A stretch of DNA of 64,000 bases from Aphrocallistes beatrix (GCA_963281255.1 OY725493.1:2293550-2357549), one strand, 5' to 3'; counted from the stretch's first letter, positions 53,691 through 64,000 are shown. Numbers and translations: made by a program. Notes: generated by a model not told the origin, from the sequence alone.

Positions 53691-56600
53691 AAGTGGAGAA
53701 GAATCACCTGAAACTTCACTATTGATACAACTTACGATTGCAGGTGTTGAGGTATACATCTTCTTTAATGACGACTGGTCTTTAAGAATTATCGATTTTG
53801 TCTGCTTTTCAATAATTGGATTTCGTTTATTACCAGTCTTACCTACTCGTTTTAGAATTTCGGCCTTTTTAGTAGATTTGCTACCATGTTTTTCACTATT
53901 TGTTATATTCTGCGTAAGCAAACTAGTCATTTGAGAATTAGTTGTCATAAAATATGTAGTTTTATTTTTCTTTCGCCTTTGCCAGATTTCTTCTGCTAAT
54001 TTATTATCCTTAATTTTACGAGGAACTTTAGTTTTCAGTATCTTGGAGCTCAGAGGCTCAAATGCAAATCCAAATGCTCTAATTCTTCCTTCCAATCCTT
54101 CACGTATTTTTCTTAAGAAATCGCCTGGCCTCAATTTAGTTTGATTTTGAAGAATATTGATTTTCAGAATTCGCATCCAGTTTTCAACAATGGCATTGCT
54201 AGATCTTACATCACTTTCATTTGGTGCCATAACAGGACCTAAAATCAAACTGGTCCAAAGAGGACATATTGGGATATAATGTGTTGCTAAAAAAGTTGGT
54301 AATCGTGGTAAGAAATAATTATCATTTTCTACGAGAGAAGTTGTTTTATGCATTATTTCTAAATGATAAATTCGTTCTTGACATTTAATTAACACACCAA
54401 ATATCTCCCAAATGGCGATTTACTTTTATAACTATTGCTATCCCCCATATCATTAGTGAGTTCTTCATCCAATTCAGCGATATAATCAAAGTCCTCATCG
54501 ATATCTTCTTCTTTAGACTTGATAGCTTTCTCAATTTTAGAAATATATTGTTGAATCTCTGGGTATATCCTTTTTGCCAAACAGACCATACATAACGCAG
54601 TGAAAAGTTGCTCGAATTCACCAATATTTGTACATGCTACCAATCTTGCCATTAAAAACATAAATATTCTTTTTATAGATTTCTTGATTTTCATCGTATG
54701 CTCAAGTTTATAACTAATACGGTTCATTAAATGAGCTGAACATATATGAAGTATACTTTTATCCCAATACTTTTCGGTTTGAGAGGTTTGTATGTACTGC
54801 CAACAAGTATTAAGATAATCTTCTAGGTGTTGTCGGTTGAAAATCTTGCAAATGCTATGCAACATTGCCCAACTGAAATCTACTTCGACTTGAGAAGGGC
54901 AGATATCCCGGTTCAATATCCTCCTCACATCGTAGTACCATCTGTTTAAAAAATGAGTAATCTCAACATTTGTTTGTTCGTTTGTTAGCATCTCAGCTAG
55001 GGGAATTGGGCTTATTTTCGCTATTGGGTGTTGTAATGTTAGAGCATAGTATAAGAAATTCTTCTCATCACGATCTAGCTTTCTGACAACAGATCCTGTT
55101 GCATCTAAATGCAACTTCAACTTAGACTTTTCTATTAACTTCAAAAAAACAAATTGTTCCTCACAATACATATGTATTATAAGTGGATATCTCGATATCA
55201 TTTGAATATAGCCGTTTAAAACTTTTCCTTTAATAGTACTGTCATAAGATTTCTTGGTTACAGTTATATCCTGCCACATATCATCAGTGAATCGCTGCTT
55301 TTCCATATATTGTGACTTCACCTTCCGTAAAACTTCTTGTGAATGTAATTTATTCAAATTTCCATGCTTTGCAACTGTTAAATTTTGTGAATTTTTGAAG
55401 AGATCATAATTATAATTTATTGCAGAACTGCAAGTTACCTTTTGTCCTAACTTTTCTCGTTGATCACCTGATACATTGCGACTATGTGCAGTTATATGAT
55501 CAAAATGTTCATTTGAAAGATTACCTTCAGCTAATACTTCCACATATATGTATTCAGATTTTCCTTTAGGCATTTCTTCAATCCGAATTGAAAATTTGAA
55601 GCATCTTTTAAATTTGCACATCGCTTGTGCTGTTATAAAAGGACAATTCCGAGATTCAGAATAGCTATTAACTCGGTGATATAAAAATTTGATGACACAG
55701 TAAGGGAATAAACACGAGAGTTTCTGGTTAAAAGTATATGTCCAATTAGGAACCAATTTGTTACACCCAGTTTTCGGTTTAATACAATCCCACTCTTCAG
55801 GATTGAGAAAAAAATGTTTTGTTTGATCAGCTTTTGGCTTCCAGGAACCATAAGATGTAAGTTTATCACCAATACCAATCTCGGAAATATAATCTTGGTG
55901 ACCTAGGGAGTTTGCACTAGTATTTGTATTTATATGGTCATTATATCCGGATTCTAGATGATATTTCTGATTCATTTCCCGAAGATATCTGTGTTGGATG
56001 TAATTTATCCAAGTTAAGATAAGATAGAGATGGACATTTTTGTATAGCTGAGAATTCATCCATTTGGTGTATTGGAGTAGAATTTGCACCCAACAATTTG
56101 GATAGATCTATACTCACAATCAGTATTAATTCTTTGTCAATTATTTCTGTCGAACTATGGCAAGAATTTACTTGTTCTTTAATTTTATCAGTATTTTGAT
56201 ACCAAAAAAGCATAACTTTTCTTCTCAGGGTTAGACGATTCATTTTGAATATGAATTTTGACAATTTCCCCCATATTGACATAGAATCGCGCCAATTACT
56301 GTTTCTAAGTTTTGATTTAATTTTGATCCAGGGCATATCTAATATTGACAATGCATTTATGAATTTTTCAGATATCTTTGCGTTTGCAGACAAAGTTTCC
56401 ATATTCTCTAAAATAAATTATATGTATACAAGTAGTATGTATAAGAATATAATAATACTAGTATTTGCTTTATGTTCATTAATTCAATTTTATTACTGCA
56501 TATAAAATTTACAAATACTAGCAGTGAGAGCAAAAATGTTGAATATAATAATCAGAATCAGCATAATCGATTTAACTCAGTATATTCGTTGTTCTATGTT

Positions 56601-56719
56601 TATTATCAATTTGTTGACATTAGGAACTGAAAATCAAATATACCAAAATGATGTAACTGACATACGGATAGAAATAGAATTTAAACAATATGGTAGTTAT
56701 AAGAATAAAAATTACTCAC

Positions 56720-56897
56720 CTGTTCCCAAAGGACCTGGGTTTAACTCAATATCACCACTCAAGAGTAGTTGGGTTGAAAAGAGAAATATATTTGAAAAGG
56801 TGATTGGCACAAAATATCTTAATTGATTTCCATGGGATGTGTCCTCACACTGTGATTCAAATAACAAATACTTTCCTATGCCATTTAACAACATCAT
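56720..56897 (-). other. Exon 1: 2A ribosome-skipping leader of the transposase
   Basis: ATG at 56897 opens a leader of about 55 residues with a hydrophobic stretch (NIFLFSTQLLLSG) followed by DIELNPGP, an exact match to the 2A consensus D(V/I)ExNPGP. Skipping would fall between Gly55 and Pro56, releasing the leader and starting the transposase with PLGTENMETL. The exon ends at a consensus donor (CAG|GTGAGT), and the joined phase keeps frame with exon 2. Confidence 0.85.
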
Positions 56898-57149
56898 GTT
56901 ACAATAAATAGAAACAAATAAGCCAGCCCAAAAATATTTTCAAATGAAGACAATTGTTCAGAAGAAATGATGTTCATCTGTTTGTTGTTAACATTGATAT
57001 ACAATCCAGATGTACATATTTTGGCATGAATATGTACAAGTGAAGTGAGGATTATTTCGGTAATTAATGGATAATAAAATTATATCAGATAAATTGTCAA
57101 ATATTTATTAGCTGTTAAATTATAACAAAACAGAATTTTCTCAGTATTG

Positions 57150-58140
57150 ATTTCCAAATAATCGCACACAAAAGTGCACACAGTATCGGAAAAAAACAGA
57201 AAAATCCATAAAATGGTCAAAGTTTGCAAAGTCATCACGGGATGACCAAGTGTCAGATTTAGTTGATATTTTAATAACACAATATACCATAGGTATTATT
57301 TACTTGTGTGAAAGGAATTCCTCGTATCTCTACTGGTTTCCAAATAATCGCACACAAAAGTGCACACAGTATCGAAAAAAAACAGACAAATCCATAAAAT
57401 GGTCAAAGTTTGCAATGTCATCACGGGCTGACCAAGTGTCAGATTTAGTTGATATTTTAATAACACAATATACCATAGGTGTTCTTTACTTGTGTGAAAG
57501 GAATTCCTCGTATCTCTACTGGTTTCCAAATAATCGCACACAAAAGTACACACAGTATTGAAAAAAACAAAAAAATCCATGAAAATAGTTAAAGTTTGCA
57601 AAGTCATCACGGGATGACCAAGTGTCAGATTTAGTTGATATTTTAATAAAACAATATACCATAGGTATTCTTTACTTGTGTGAAAGGAATTCCTCGTATC
57701 TCTACTGGTTTCCAAATAATCGCACACAAAAGTGCACACAGTATCGAAAAAATCCATAAAATGGTCAAAGTTTGCAAAGTCATCACGGGATGACCAAGTG
57801 TCAGATTTAGTTGATATTTTAAGAAAACAATATACCATAGGTATTCTTTACTTGTGTGAAAGGAATTTCTCGTATCTCTACTGGTTTCCAAATAATCGCA
57901 CACAAAAGTGCACACAGTATCGAAAAAACCCAGAAAAATCCATAAAATGGTCAAAGTTTGCAAAGTCATCACGGGATGACCAAGTGTCAGATTTAGCTGA
58001 TATTTTAATAAAACAATATACCATAGGTATTATTTACTTGCGTGAAAGGAATTCCTTATATCAGCCCTGGTTTCCAAATTATAGCATTATAAAGTGTACA
58101 TAGATTTCGCTGCTGTTTTCGCTGCCAACTTCACACTCGT
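57150..58140. repeat. Right Foldback arm: about 5 units of 186 bp
   Basis: TTTCCAAATAAT or variant occurs at 57151, 57337, 57523, 57709, 57885 and 58071. Spacing is 186 bp except one unit shortened to 176 by a small deletion. The sequence is the inverse of the left arm and ends GCTGCCAACTTCACACTCGT. Confidence 0.93.
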
Positions 58141-58451
58141 TAGGACTGACACGTCTTTTTAGTGAAAAAGTCAATTTGATCCATAACTCTTTGCAATAGT
58201 GTGGCAACTATGTGACACAATTTACAATTATCATTATTAAGTATCGTACGTGTAATTGAACTTTGGAGCAATTCTAATGTCGCCATCTTTCTCTCTAAAT
58301 CAATGATAATTTAGCTTCATCGATTCCCTTGGGAGAGCGAAATGATGTCCTTTTTTCATCCTTACTCAATAATGAAAACTGAAATAATCTGGTTATTTGC
58401 TCCGAACGACAGAGTAGTTGGATAACACTTCTGCCATTAGGAAAATCTTGT

Positions 58452-58610
58452 ATACATGCCAACCGTCCCGGGATTTTTTTCACTCTTCTCCTGAGCTAAT
58501 TTTGACAAGTGTCCCGTTTTTACATGAAATCTCCCCATGTCCGTTTTTTGGGATTCCGTGTATAATACCTTTCAGATGCGTCCCGCTTTTATCATCAGGT
58601 TGACATGTAT
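58452..58610. mobile_element. MITE with ATACATGCCAAC-type ends, second copy
   Basis: ATACATGCCAACCGTCCCGG at the left and TCAGGTTGACATGTAT at the right; interior TGTCCCGTTTTTACATG. Same family as 18532-18638. Confidence 0.65.
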
Positions 58611-58922
58611 GATCTTGACTAATGGCAACTACGTTAAGCTTAAGGTATTCAGGTAATTCTTTTGATGGACCCATAGAAATTCCGTCGAAGATAACGACAA
58701 AGGTTTATTTTTGCATTCGGGGCAGGAAAATCGTCACTGGACATGTTCTCTGGACTTTTCAATATGTGAATTTATCATACAGTTTCGAAAAGGCGATATG
58801 CAGAAGTAACACCCGTAAAAACCCTAGATCAACCGTTGAAACTAGTTTCCAGCATATTTTTGAGATCTATTCACTTTATGTACGATATATTGTATACATA
58901 AATAAATAAATAAATAATCATA

Positions 58923-59426
58923 CAGTTGCGGAAATAAAATATTCGGAATTATGTGTAATTACATGTGAAATTACACGTGTAATTACATGTGAAATTACAT
59001 GTGTAATTACATGTGTAATTACACGTGTAATTACATGTGAAATTACATGTGTAATTACATGTGTAATTACACGTGTAATTACATGTGTAATTACGTGTGT
59101 AATTACATGTGTAATTACACGTGTAATTACATGTGTAATTACATGTGTAATTACACGTGTAATTACATGTGTAATTACACGTGTAATTACATGTGTAATT
59201 ACATGTGAAATTACATGTGTAATTACATGTGAAATTACATGTGTAATTACATGTGTAATTACACGTGTAATTACATGTGAAATTACATGTGTAATTACAT
59301 GTGTAATTACACGTGTAATTACATGTGTAATTACACGTGTAATTTCACATGTAATTTCACATGTAATTACACGTGTAATTTCACATGTAGTTACACATAA
59401 TTCCGAATATTTTATTTCCGCAACTG
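58923..59426. mobile_element. MITE filled with a 12-bp palindromic satellite
   Basis: Ends CAGTTGCGGAAATAAAATAT and the exact inverse, then TCGGAATTATGTGTAATTAC mirrored at the other side. Between them (about 58951-59399) are some 37 copies of the 12-bp unit GTGTAATTACAY, itself a near-perfect palindrome. TA is present on the left flank only. No coding. Confidence 0.9.
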
Positions 59427-60094
59427 TCGTTCAACCAAACCCAGACCTATAGCCATAAAGACAAACTATCTTTTGAGCAGTAGCAAATTTTAAGGTGTCA
59501 ATATATATCTACCAAAATGCACACCAGATGAAATATCTTTTCGACGTAATTTCCATCAATAAAATCTCCGTCGATGTAGTGTCCTCCATTCCATTTTAGA
59601 TAAATAGGCCGGATTGAATTATCCTTCTTTGTCCATTGCAAATCATCGCGCGCACTGACGTATCCTATTTGAGTTGTAATTGTACATTCAGGAAATTCAA
59701 TAGCATAGCTATGTCCCATACATTGGCTGATTTTACTGTATTTCTTGATACGTAGTACTCTATTGGATACGTCAGGGTTCTATCTGCAGGTGGGAAGCTT
59801 CCCCTCGCAATTTAACATCATAGATAGAACCTTGTACGTACTGTACTACCATATACAGGGCTATCAACCTGACGTCACGAAATCGTGAGATTAGGTTTTT
59901 ACTTTTTGAGATTAGGTTTTTAAATCGTGAGATTAGGTTATTATACGCAGATAAGTATGCAACAATCATTATCTACGTACTCAAGGATCATGATCTCCAT
60001 GCTCGCACTTAAGGGAGACCGATCATTTAAGAGTGGTCCATATATTTCAGTATAACTTTGAAATATTGGTTCCGAGGGGTCCAAATATTTCGAA
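59427..60094. other. Intergenic
   Basis: No gene recognised. Three copies of GAGATTAGGTTTTTA-like sequence lie at 59885-59945; otherwise nothing. Confidence 0.4.
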
Positions 60095-60407
60095 TTGTAA
60101 GGACCGGGGGATACCATTCCAGGGGCCGTAGACTCGGAATGAGGATTGGGTGGGGCCTTTAGGTTTGCATGATTGGTATGGCCATTTTGGACAAAATGTA
60201 TCATAGCTAATGAAGGTAATAGCCTTCGGCTAATTCATGTAAGGCAAAGGCCCTACCAACCCGACCGGAGCCTACGCCTATGTCATTCTGTGGGAGTCCA
60301 AAATATTTGTGACATTTCCTTGAATATGATCCATAATTGTAATTTATTTGCATATGCAAATAGTAGTAGTAACTTGTTCGCATGCGAATAGTAGTTTTTA
60401 ATACCTC
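60095..60407. mobile_element. 22-bp-array element family P2, partial copy 2
   Basis: Shares about 300 bp with the right half of 48230-48970 (AGGTAATAGCCTTCGGCTAA, CCGACCGGAGCCTACGCC) and ends with one TTCGCATGCGAA unit, then TAGTAGTTTTTAATACCTC, the inverse of GAGGTATTAAAAA. The left half is not recognisable. Confidence 0.7.
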
Positions 60408-60889
60408 TAAAATATGGGAGTTAACAGTTGTCATTATGGACTGATTTCTGATTATATATAGATTTGACAAAATATTATTATTGACAAATAATTACTTAGA
60501 AATTTGAATATATGCTATATAAAAAATTGAATATCCATAGTCTGCCATAAAGAATATATCCCAAATTTTGGGTTCAAAGTTTACGGTCTGGCCCACGTTA
60601 GAAATCCCGATTTGAAGTAGCTACTAGGTTGGACAATATGCATCCTCAATATGCAGACAATATGCAGCATATGCAGAAAAAATAGTCAGATTTATCAAAG
60701 AAAAAAAGTTTTTTGTAATATAATATGATTGTACTTGAGTTTAATCCTAACTAAGAGTCCTAATTATTAGTTAAACTATTACTTAACAAGGCAAGTATAA
60801 AATTGTGAATTTAATAAATTAAATTTTTTGCATCGTCATTTTGTGCTAAAGTAAATTATTTACCTAATTCTGACTTTCAAAGCCTACTA
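60408..60889. other. Intergenic, nothing recognised
   Basis: AT-rich; no supported feature. Confidence 0.5.
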
Positions 60890-61527
60890 CTTAGGGCGTT
60901 CAATATGTTCCAGGCCCAACTTTATATGTCAAAAGGTAACAAAGAAAAAGTATTTTCAATTCGTTTAATGAATTCATTGCAGGATTATGCTTCGACTGGT
61001 ATGTTGGTTGCTGTGTTATTAATATAATTACTGTGGTTAGCACACACGATTATAGACCCGGTTTACGGTCCTTATAAAAAATTTCAATTTTGCCATTGAA
61101 AAAGACTGAAAACCAATTTGTATGGATAAAATTCCTCAAAATTGTTAAATAATATCGTTGAAATGTAAAATAATCAAGAAGGCATGGAGAAGATGCAAAC
61201 GGGAGGTGTTCAGTTGAATATTTTGTGATAAAAAGATGTTATACTAATTATGGTGGATTTTTCCCAATTTTTTGCCACTTAAAAGTGGGACAAAAGTGTC
61301 AGTGAATTGCAAAAAAAAACACATTATTCCCCCAGCTTAAAATTAGAAGAGTTCAAAGAAGTCAATCTCTATGTTATTTGATTTGCAGAATTCAATTGAA
61401 GAGATTAGTTTTAATCTAAGTTTGCTCAGAACTGAAATACATCAAATATTAAGCTAAAACTCTCCATAAGTACAAGGACCATAAACCGGGTGTATAAATC
61501 GTGTGTGCTAACCACAATAATTATATT

Positions 61528-62491
61528 CGGATTACTTATATGTCGGCGGCCGACATTGTCGGCTAGCCGACATATAAGTAAATATGGCCGCCATATAAGG
61601 ATCTAGCCGCCATATAAGCAAATATGGCCGCCATATAAGGATCTAGCCGCCATACAAGCAAATATGGCCGCCATATAAGGATCTAGCCGCCATATAAGCA
61701 AATATGGCCGCCATATAAGGATCTAGCCGCCATATAAGTGAATATGGCCGCCAAATAAGGGGAGTATGACACTTGTGTACAAGCATTAGAAAGATACGTT
61801 GTTGTAGACAGCCCTAATAATATCAGTGGTTCTTTAACTAGGGTACTAGAGGTACACCAGTGTAACGTAGGGTATTTGTCAGAATTAACCGCTACCTGTG
61901 AATATGATTTGAATCGTGAACTGTATTTATCTACTTCTTTGGTTTCTGAACAAATAATAATCTGTGTTGTTTAAAAACAAAAAAACAGGTAGGAATATTT
62001 TTTAAACTCATATTCACAGGTAGCGGTTAGTTCTGTACCCCAAATACCCTACGTTACACTGGTGTACCTCTAGTACCCTAGTTAGAGAAACACTGATAAT
62101 ATTAGGGCTGTCTACAACTATGCATCTTTCTAATTCTTGTACGAGTACACGATGAAATGTAAATGTCTCAGTGCACGATGAAATGATAACGACTACAAAA
62201 TAGCGAAATCAATTTTGTAAATGAGTATTGCATATATTTATAGTTCTTCATGCAAGGGTCAGTCAGAGTCCCTATTTGGCAGTTAGGGATAGCATGTACG
62301 TATGCATGGAGAATCCTTATTAGACGGCCATTTTTGCTTATATGGCTGCTAAACATACATAATAACGCATGAGAATCCTTATTTGGCGGCCATATTCACT
62401 TATATGGCGGCTAGGAATAGGTGTGCATGAACTATCCTTATATGGCGGCCATATTTGCATATATGTCGGCCGCCGACATATAAGTAATCCG
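61528..62491. mobile_element. Non-autonomous foldback element with 9-bp target duplication
   Basis: 964 bp with ends CGGATTACTTATATGTCGGC and inverse, flanked by AATTATATT at 61519-61527 and 62492-62500. The arms carry about five (left) and two or three (right, more degenerate) copies of a roughly 40-bp unit alternating AATATGGCCGCCATATAAGG and ATCTAGCCGCCATATAAG. The centre (about 61785-62145) is a second hairpin with arms near 130 bp (GTACTAGAGGTACACCAGTG and inverse). No coding. Confidence 0.9.
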
Positions 62492-62566
62492 AATTATATT
62501 ATCACAGCAAATCAAATTGCCAGTAGAAAGATAATCCTCTAACGAATACAATAAAAGAATTTAAAA

Positions 62567-63582
62567 CAGTGGCGGCGGACGGGGGGGGGGCGACCATGCG
62601 GTCGCCCCCCCTCCAGTCATTTTTTTAATTGTACCCTTACCACAATGGATTCCAAAATTTGATTACTATTCGATGCGATATAGGCAGGGTATATGAACTT
62701 ATGAAGCCCGCTATTGAGGGGTAAACAATTGTATTCAATGAACAACAAAATACTACTTAAGTACTATTGTTTTTCATGTTTTCATTGAAGAATTGTAGTC
62801 CCGTATATATGTACTACATATTACTTTATTATTGATAATAACTACTGTATTAGCTTAATTAACCAGTTTTGTTACTGTCATTAGAAGAATTATCAAACGA
62901 TGAAGCGGAATCTTAGTGACTTTTTCTGTCCACAGCCTGTAAAGCACGCAGAGACAGCAGAAGCTGTCCATATTCAAATATTGAAGTTCGAGGGGAGTAC
63001 GACAGGTGGCTTTTGAAATGGAAGAATATCCCGAAAGTTAAGTGACCGATTTGTCCCGTTGAAGCACTTGCCGAATGTGATCAATACTTTTACCCAGCTA
63101 TCCATTCGTATCTAAAAATCTATTGCTGTCTACCCACTACCACTGCATCATCGGAGCGGACCTTTTCTACTTTGAAATACCTCAAGAATTATTTGAGATC
63201 AACAACATCTGAGAAAAGACTCAACGGACTTGCACGACTATTTATCCATAGAGACATTGAAGTAGACGTTGAGAAAGTAATCGATACTTTCTCAACTAAA
63301 AAACGAAATGTTGATTTTACATTGTAGCACGACATGAATTACTTAATAATTTGTAACAGTTCTTATTATACATAACCTACTCGATTTCGATTATTTAACA
63401 TACTTTAATAAGTAAAGCACAGTCACGATATTCTTGAAGAATATCCTCTCAATCAAATGTTGGTGACCGGATGGATATAGACTTAACACCCTAGGTGTGA
63501 ATTAGTAAAACAGTTAGGTCGCTGTGTATTGGCAGCCACTTTGACCGCACCCCCCTTGAAGAAACTCCTAGCGCCGCCAGTG
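62567..63582. mobile_element. Internally deleted hAT element with 8-bp target duplication
   Basis: 1016 bp. Ends CAGTGGCGGCGGACGGGG and CTAGCGCCGCCAGTG, flanked by a perfect ATTTAAAA duplication (62559-62566 and 63583-63590). It retains N- and C-terminal coding of a hAT transposase with the middle deleted. Confidence 0.92.
62900..63327 (+). pseudogene. hAT transposase remnant (N- and C-terminal pieces)
   Basis: ATG at 62900 gives MKRNLSDFFCPQPVKHAETA, the N-terminus of a ZBED/hAT protein, ending at a stop soon after. A second open part reads LAECDQYFYPAIHSYLKIYC then LPTTTASSERTFSTLKYLKN, the hAT C-terminal dimerisation domain, ending DVEKVIDTFSTKKR. The BED finger and catalytic core are missing. 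Confidence 0.88.
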
Positions 63583-63653
63583 ATTTAAAATACATTGTTT
63601 CAGTTGCCTTTCGAATTATAAAGTTGGGCCTGGAACATATTGAACGCCCGAAG

Positions 63654-64000
63654 TATATCTTGCTGAACAAATACTAAAAAATTACACAACTAAATGATAT
63701 TTACATACATGAATATTTGCATTACTAAATTCAGTAGTATAGTATAAGAATACATTGCTATACTGTGATAGATATCTACTGGGATTTTCAAAAAAAAATC
63801 GACAAAAATTGAGTTTGCATTCAATTTTGTGACCTACTGTAATTTCTCGGTTGACCCTCCGTGGTGCTGGACTATTAGGGATTTTCCGAACAACAACCTT
63901 AACGTTGTATGCAGTCAGGGAGTCAGAAAAAAATTTGAGGAAGCGTGATGTAGAGTGGTGCTCGAAATTGTCTATGGGGATTTTGTATTGGAAAATTGCA
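63654..64000. other. Window end, nothing recognised
   Basis: AT-rich sequence; GCAGTCAGGGAGTCAG at 63910 resembles the M1 MITE start but no second end lies within the window. Confidence 0.4.

Larger units (their letters stand above)
53047..56897 (-). pseudogene. NOF-like MULE transposase gene with 2A leader and OTU domain
   Basis: Exon 1 is 56720-56897 and the intron 56408-56719 (CAG|GTGAGT donor, TTTTAG acceptor). Exon 2 reads METLSANAKISEKF onward in the frame set by exon 1. The N-terminal domain has CNKLVPNWTYTFNQKLSC and CKFKRCFKFSIRIEE. The catalytic core has the first Asp in LKLHLDATGSVVRK, the second in VEVDFSWAMLHSI and Glu in SNAIVENWMRILK with RPGDFLRKIREGLEGRIRAF. A basic linker follows, then an OTU domain. 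Frame changes lie near 55950, near 54390 (between SPFGRYL and KCQERIYHLE) and at 53637-53690, each needing only one base. The transposase would cut and join the foldback arms; the copy is probably inactive unless the shifts are assembly errors. Confidence 0.85.
52236..58140 (-). mobile_element. Foldback (FB/NOF-type MULE) transposon, 5905 bp
   Basis: Large transposon bounded by ACGAGTGTGAAGTTGGCAGC at the left and its inverse at the right. A perfect 9-bp target duplication TAGGACTGA lies at 52227-52235 and 58141-58149. The long inverted arms are tandem arrays of a 186-bp unit, unequal in length, as in Drosophila Foldback elements. The single spliced reverse-strand gene between the arms encodes a NOF-like transposase with a 2A-type leader and an OTU protease domain. 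The coding region has about three single-base frame shifts, so this copy is probably dead, although arms and duplication are almost unmutated, suggesting recent insertion. Confidence 0.9.
52019..58764. mobile_element. 22-bp-array element family P3, interrupted by the Foldback transposon
   Basis: The left end starts GAGGTATTAAAAAGTCCAGA and has three 22-bp units (GTCCAG at 52032, 52054, 52076) with AGAACATGTTC-type palindromes. The right end has a single inverted unit CATGTTCTCTGGACTTTTCA at 58742-58764. The two ends belong to one element only if the 5.9-kb Foldback inserted between them, which its target duplication supports. About 850 bp of own sequence remains; no coding seen. Confidence 0.55.
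60890..63653. mobile_element. Long inverted-repeat MITE family M2, copy 4, with two nested insertions
   Basis: Ends CTTAGGGCGTTCAATATGTT and AACATATTGAACGCCCGAAG, flanked by TA on both sides (60888-60889, 63654-63655). Subtracting the foldback element (61528-62491 plus duplication) and the hAT element (62567-63582 plus duplication) leaves about 770 bp, the size of the other M2 copies. The arms on each side of both insertions pair with each other. Confidence 0.85.

Noticed and set aside
57250-58103. Forward-strand repetitive frames with SSRDDQVSDLVDIL-like units
   Set aside because: Same satellite in the other arm, a by-product of the unit being divisible by three.
58951-59399. Possible CRISPR-like regular array
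   Set aside because: Units are 12 bp with no unique spacers, lie inside inverted transposon ends, and the DNA is eukaryotic.

Overview
This is eukaryotic nuclear DNA, most likely from an early-branching animal such as a sponge. That placement is inferred from gene content and repeat style and is not proven. The host genes are animal-type: mitochondrial methylmalonyl-CoA mutase, a SIRT2-like sirtuin, a DGAT2/MOGAT-family acyltransferase, folylpolyglutamate synthase, TTC13, a MATE transporter, an LRR/calcium-binding-EGF membrane protein, FAXDC2, a p24 cargo receptor (TMED4/9) and PSTK. Most are one long exon. Clear introns are seen only in MMUT (206 bp) and TMED (about 1.5 kb). Coding DNA is GC-richer than the AT-rich intergenic DNA, which is packed with DNA transposons.

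Layout. 0-2.5 kb: MMUT. 2.5-15.4 kb: repeats, a tRNA-Cys(GCA), decayed Tc1/mariner and NHL-repeat genes, and a nested stack (pogo-like ends around a FLYWCH-MULE-RING transposase pseudogene, which holds a hAT remnant, which holds a MITE). 15.9-17.1 kb: sirtuin. 18.2-20.6 kb: palindromic and hAT MITEs. 21.2-29.8 kb: DGAT2-like, FPGS and TTC13. 30.2-31.0 kb: two hairpin elements. 32.5-44.6 kb: MATE, LRR-EGF, a mariner relic, a RAG1/Transib-like relic, FAXDC2 and TMED. 45.7-49.0 kb: a cluster of hairpin-ended repeats and a 22-bp-array element. 50.6-51.6 kb: PSTK with one in-frame TGA. 52.0-58.8 kb: a Foldback (FB/NOF-type MULE) transposon. 58.9-64 kb: a palindromic satellite MITE and a nested mariner-type/foldback/hAT stack.

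The standout is the 5.9-kb Foldback element at 52236-58140. It has a perfect 9-bp target-site duplication and long inverted arms built from 186-bp tandem repeats (about 3 units on one side, 5 on the other). Its spliced NOF-like transposase gene opens with an exon carrying a canonical 2A ribosome-skipping motif (DIELNPGP) and ends in an OTU cysteine-protease domain, but is broken by about three one-base frame shifts. Two small non-autonomous elements (30710-31023, 61528-62491) also have tandem-repeat inverted arms and 9-bp duplications. Three further families end in tandem 22-bp palindromic units and share a terminal GAGGTATTRAAAA-like motif. I do not recognise that end architecture.

The host genes are unrelated housekeeping loci with no operon-like arrangement. 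What links most of the window is repeated nesting of DNA transposons.
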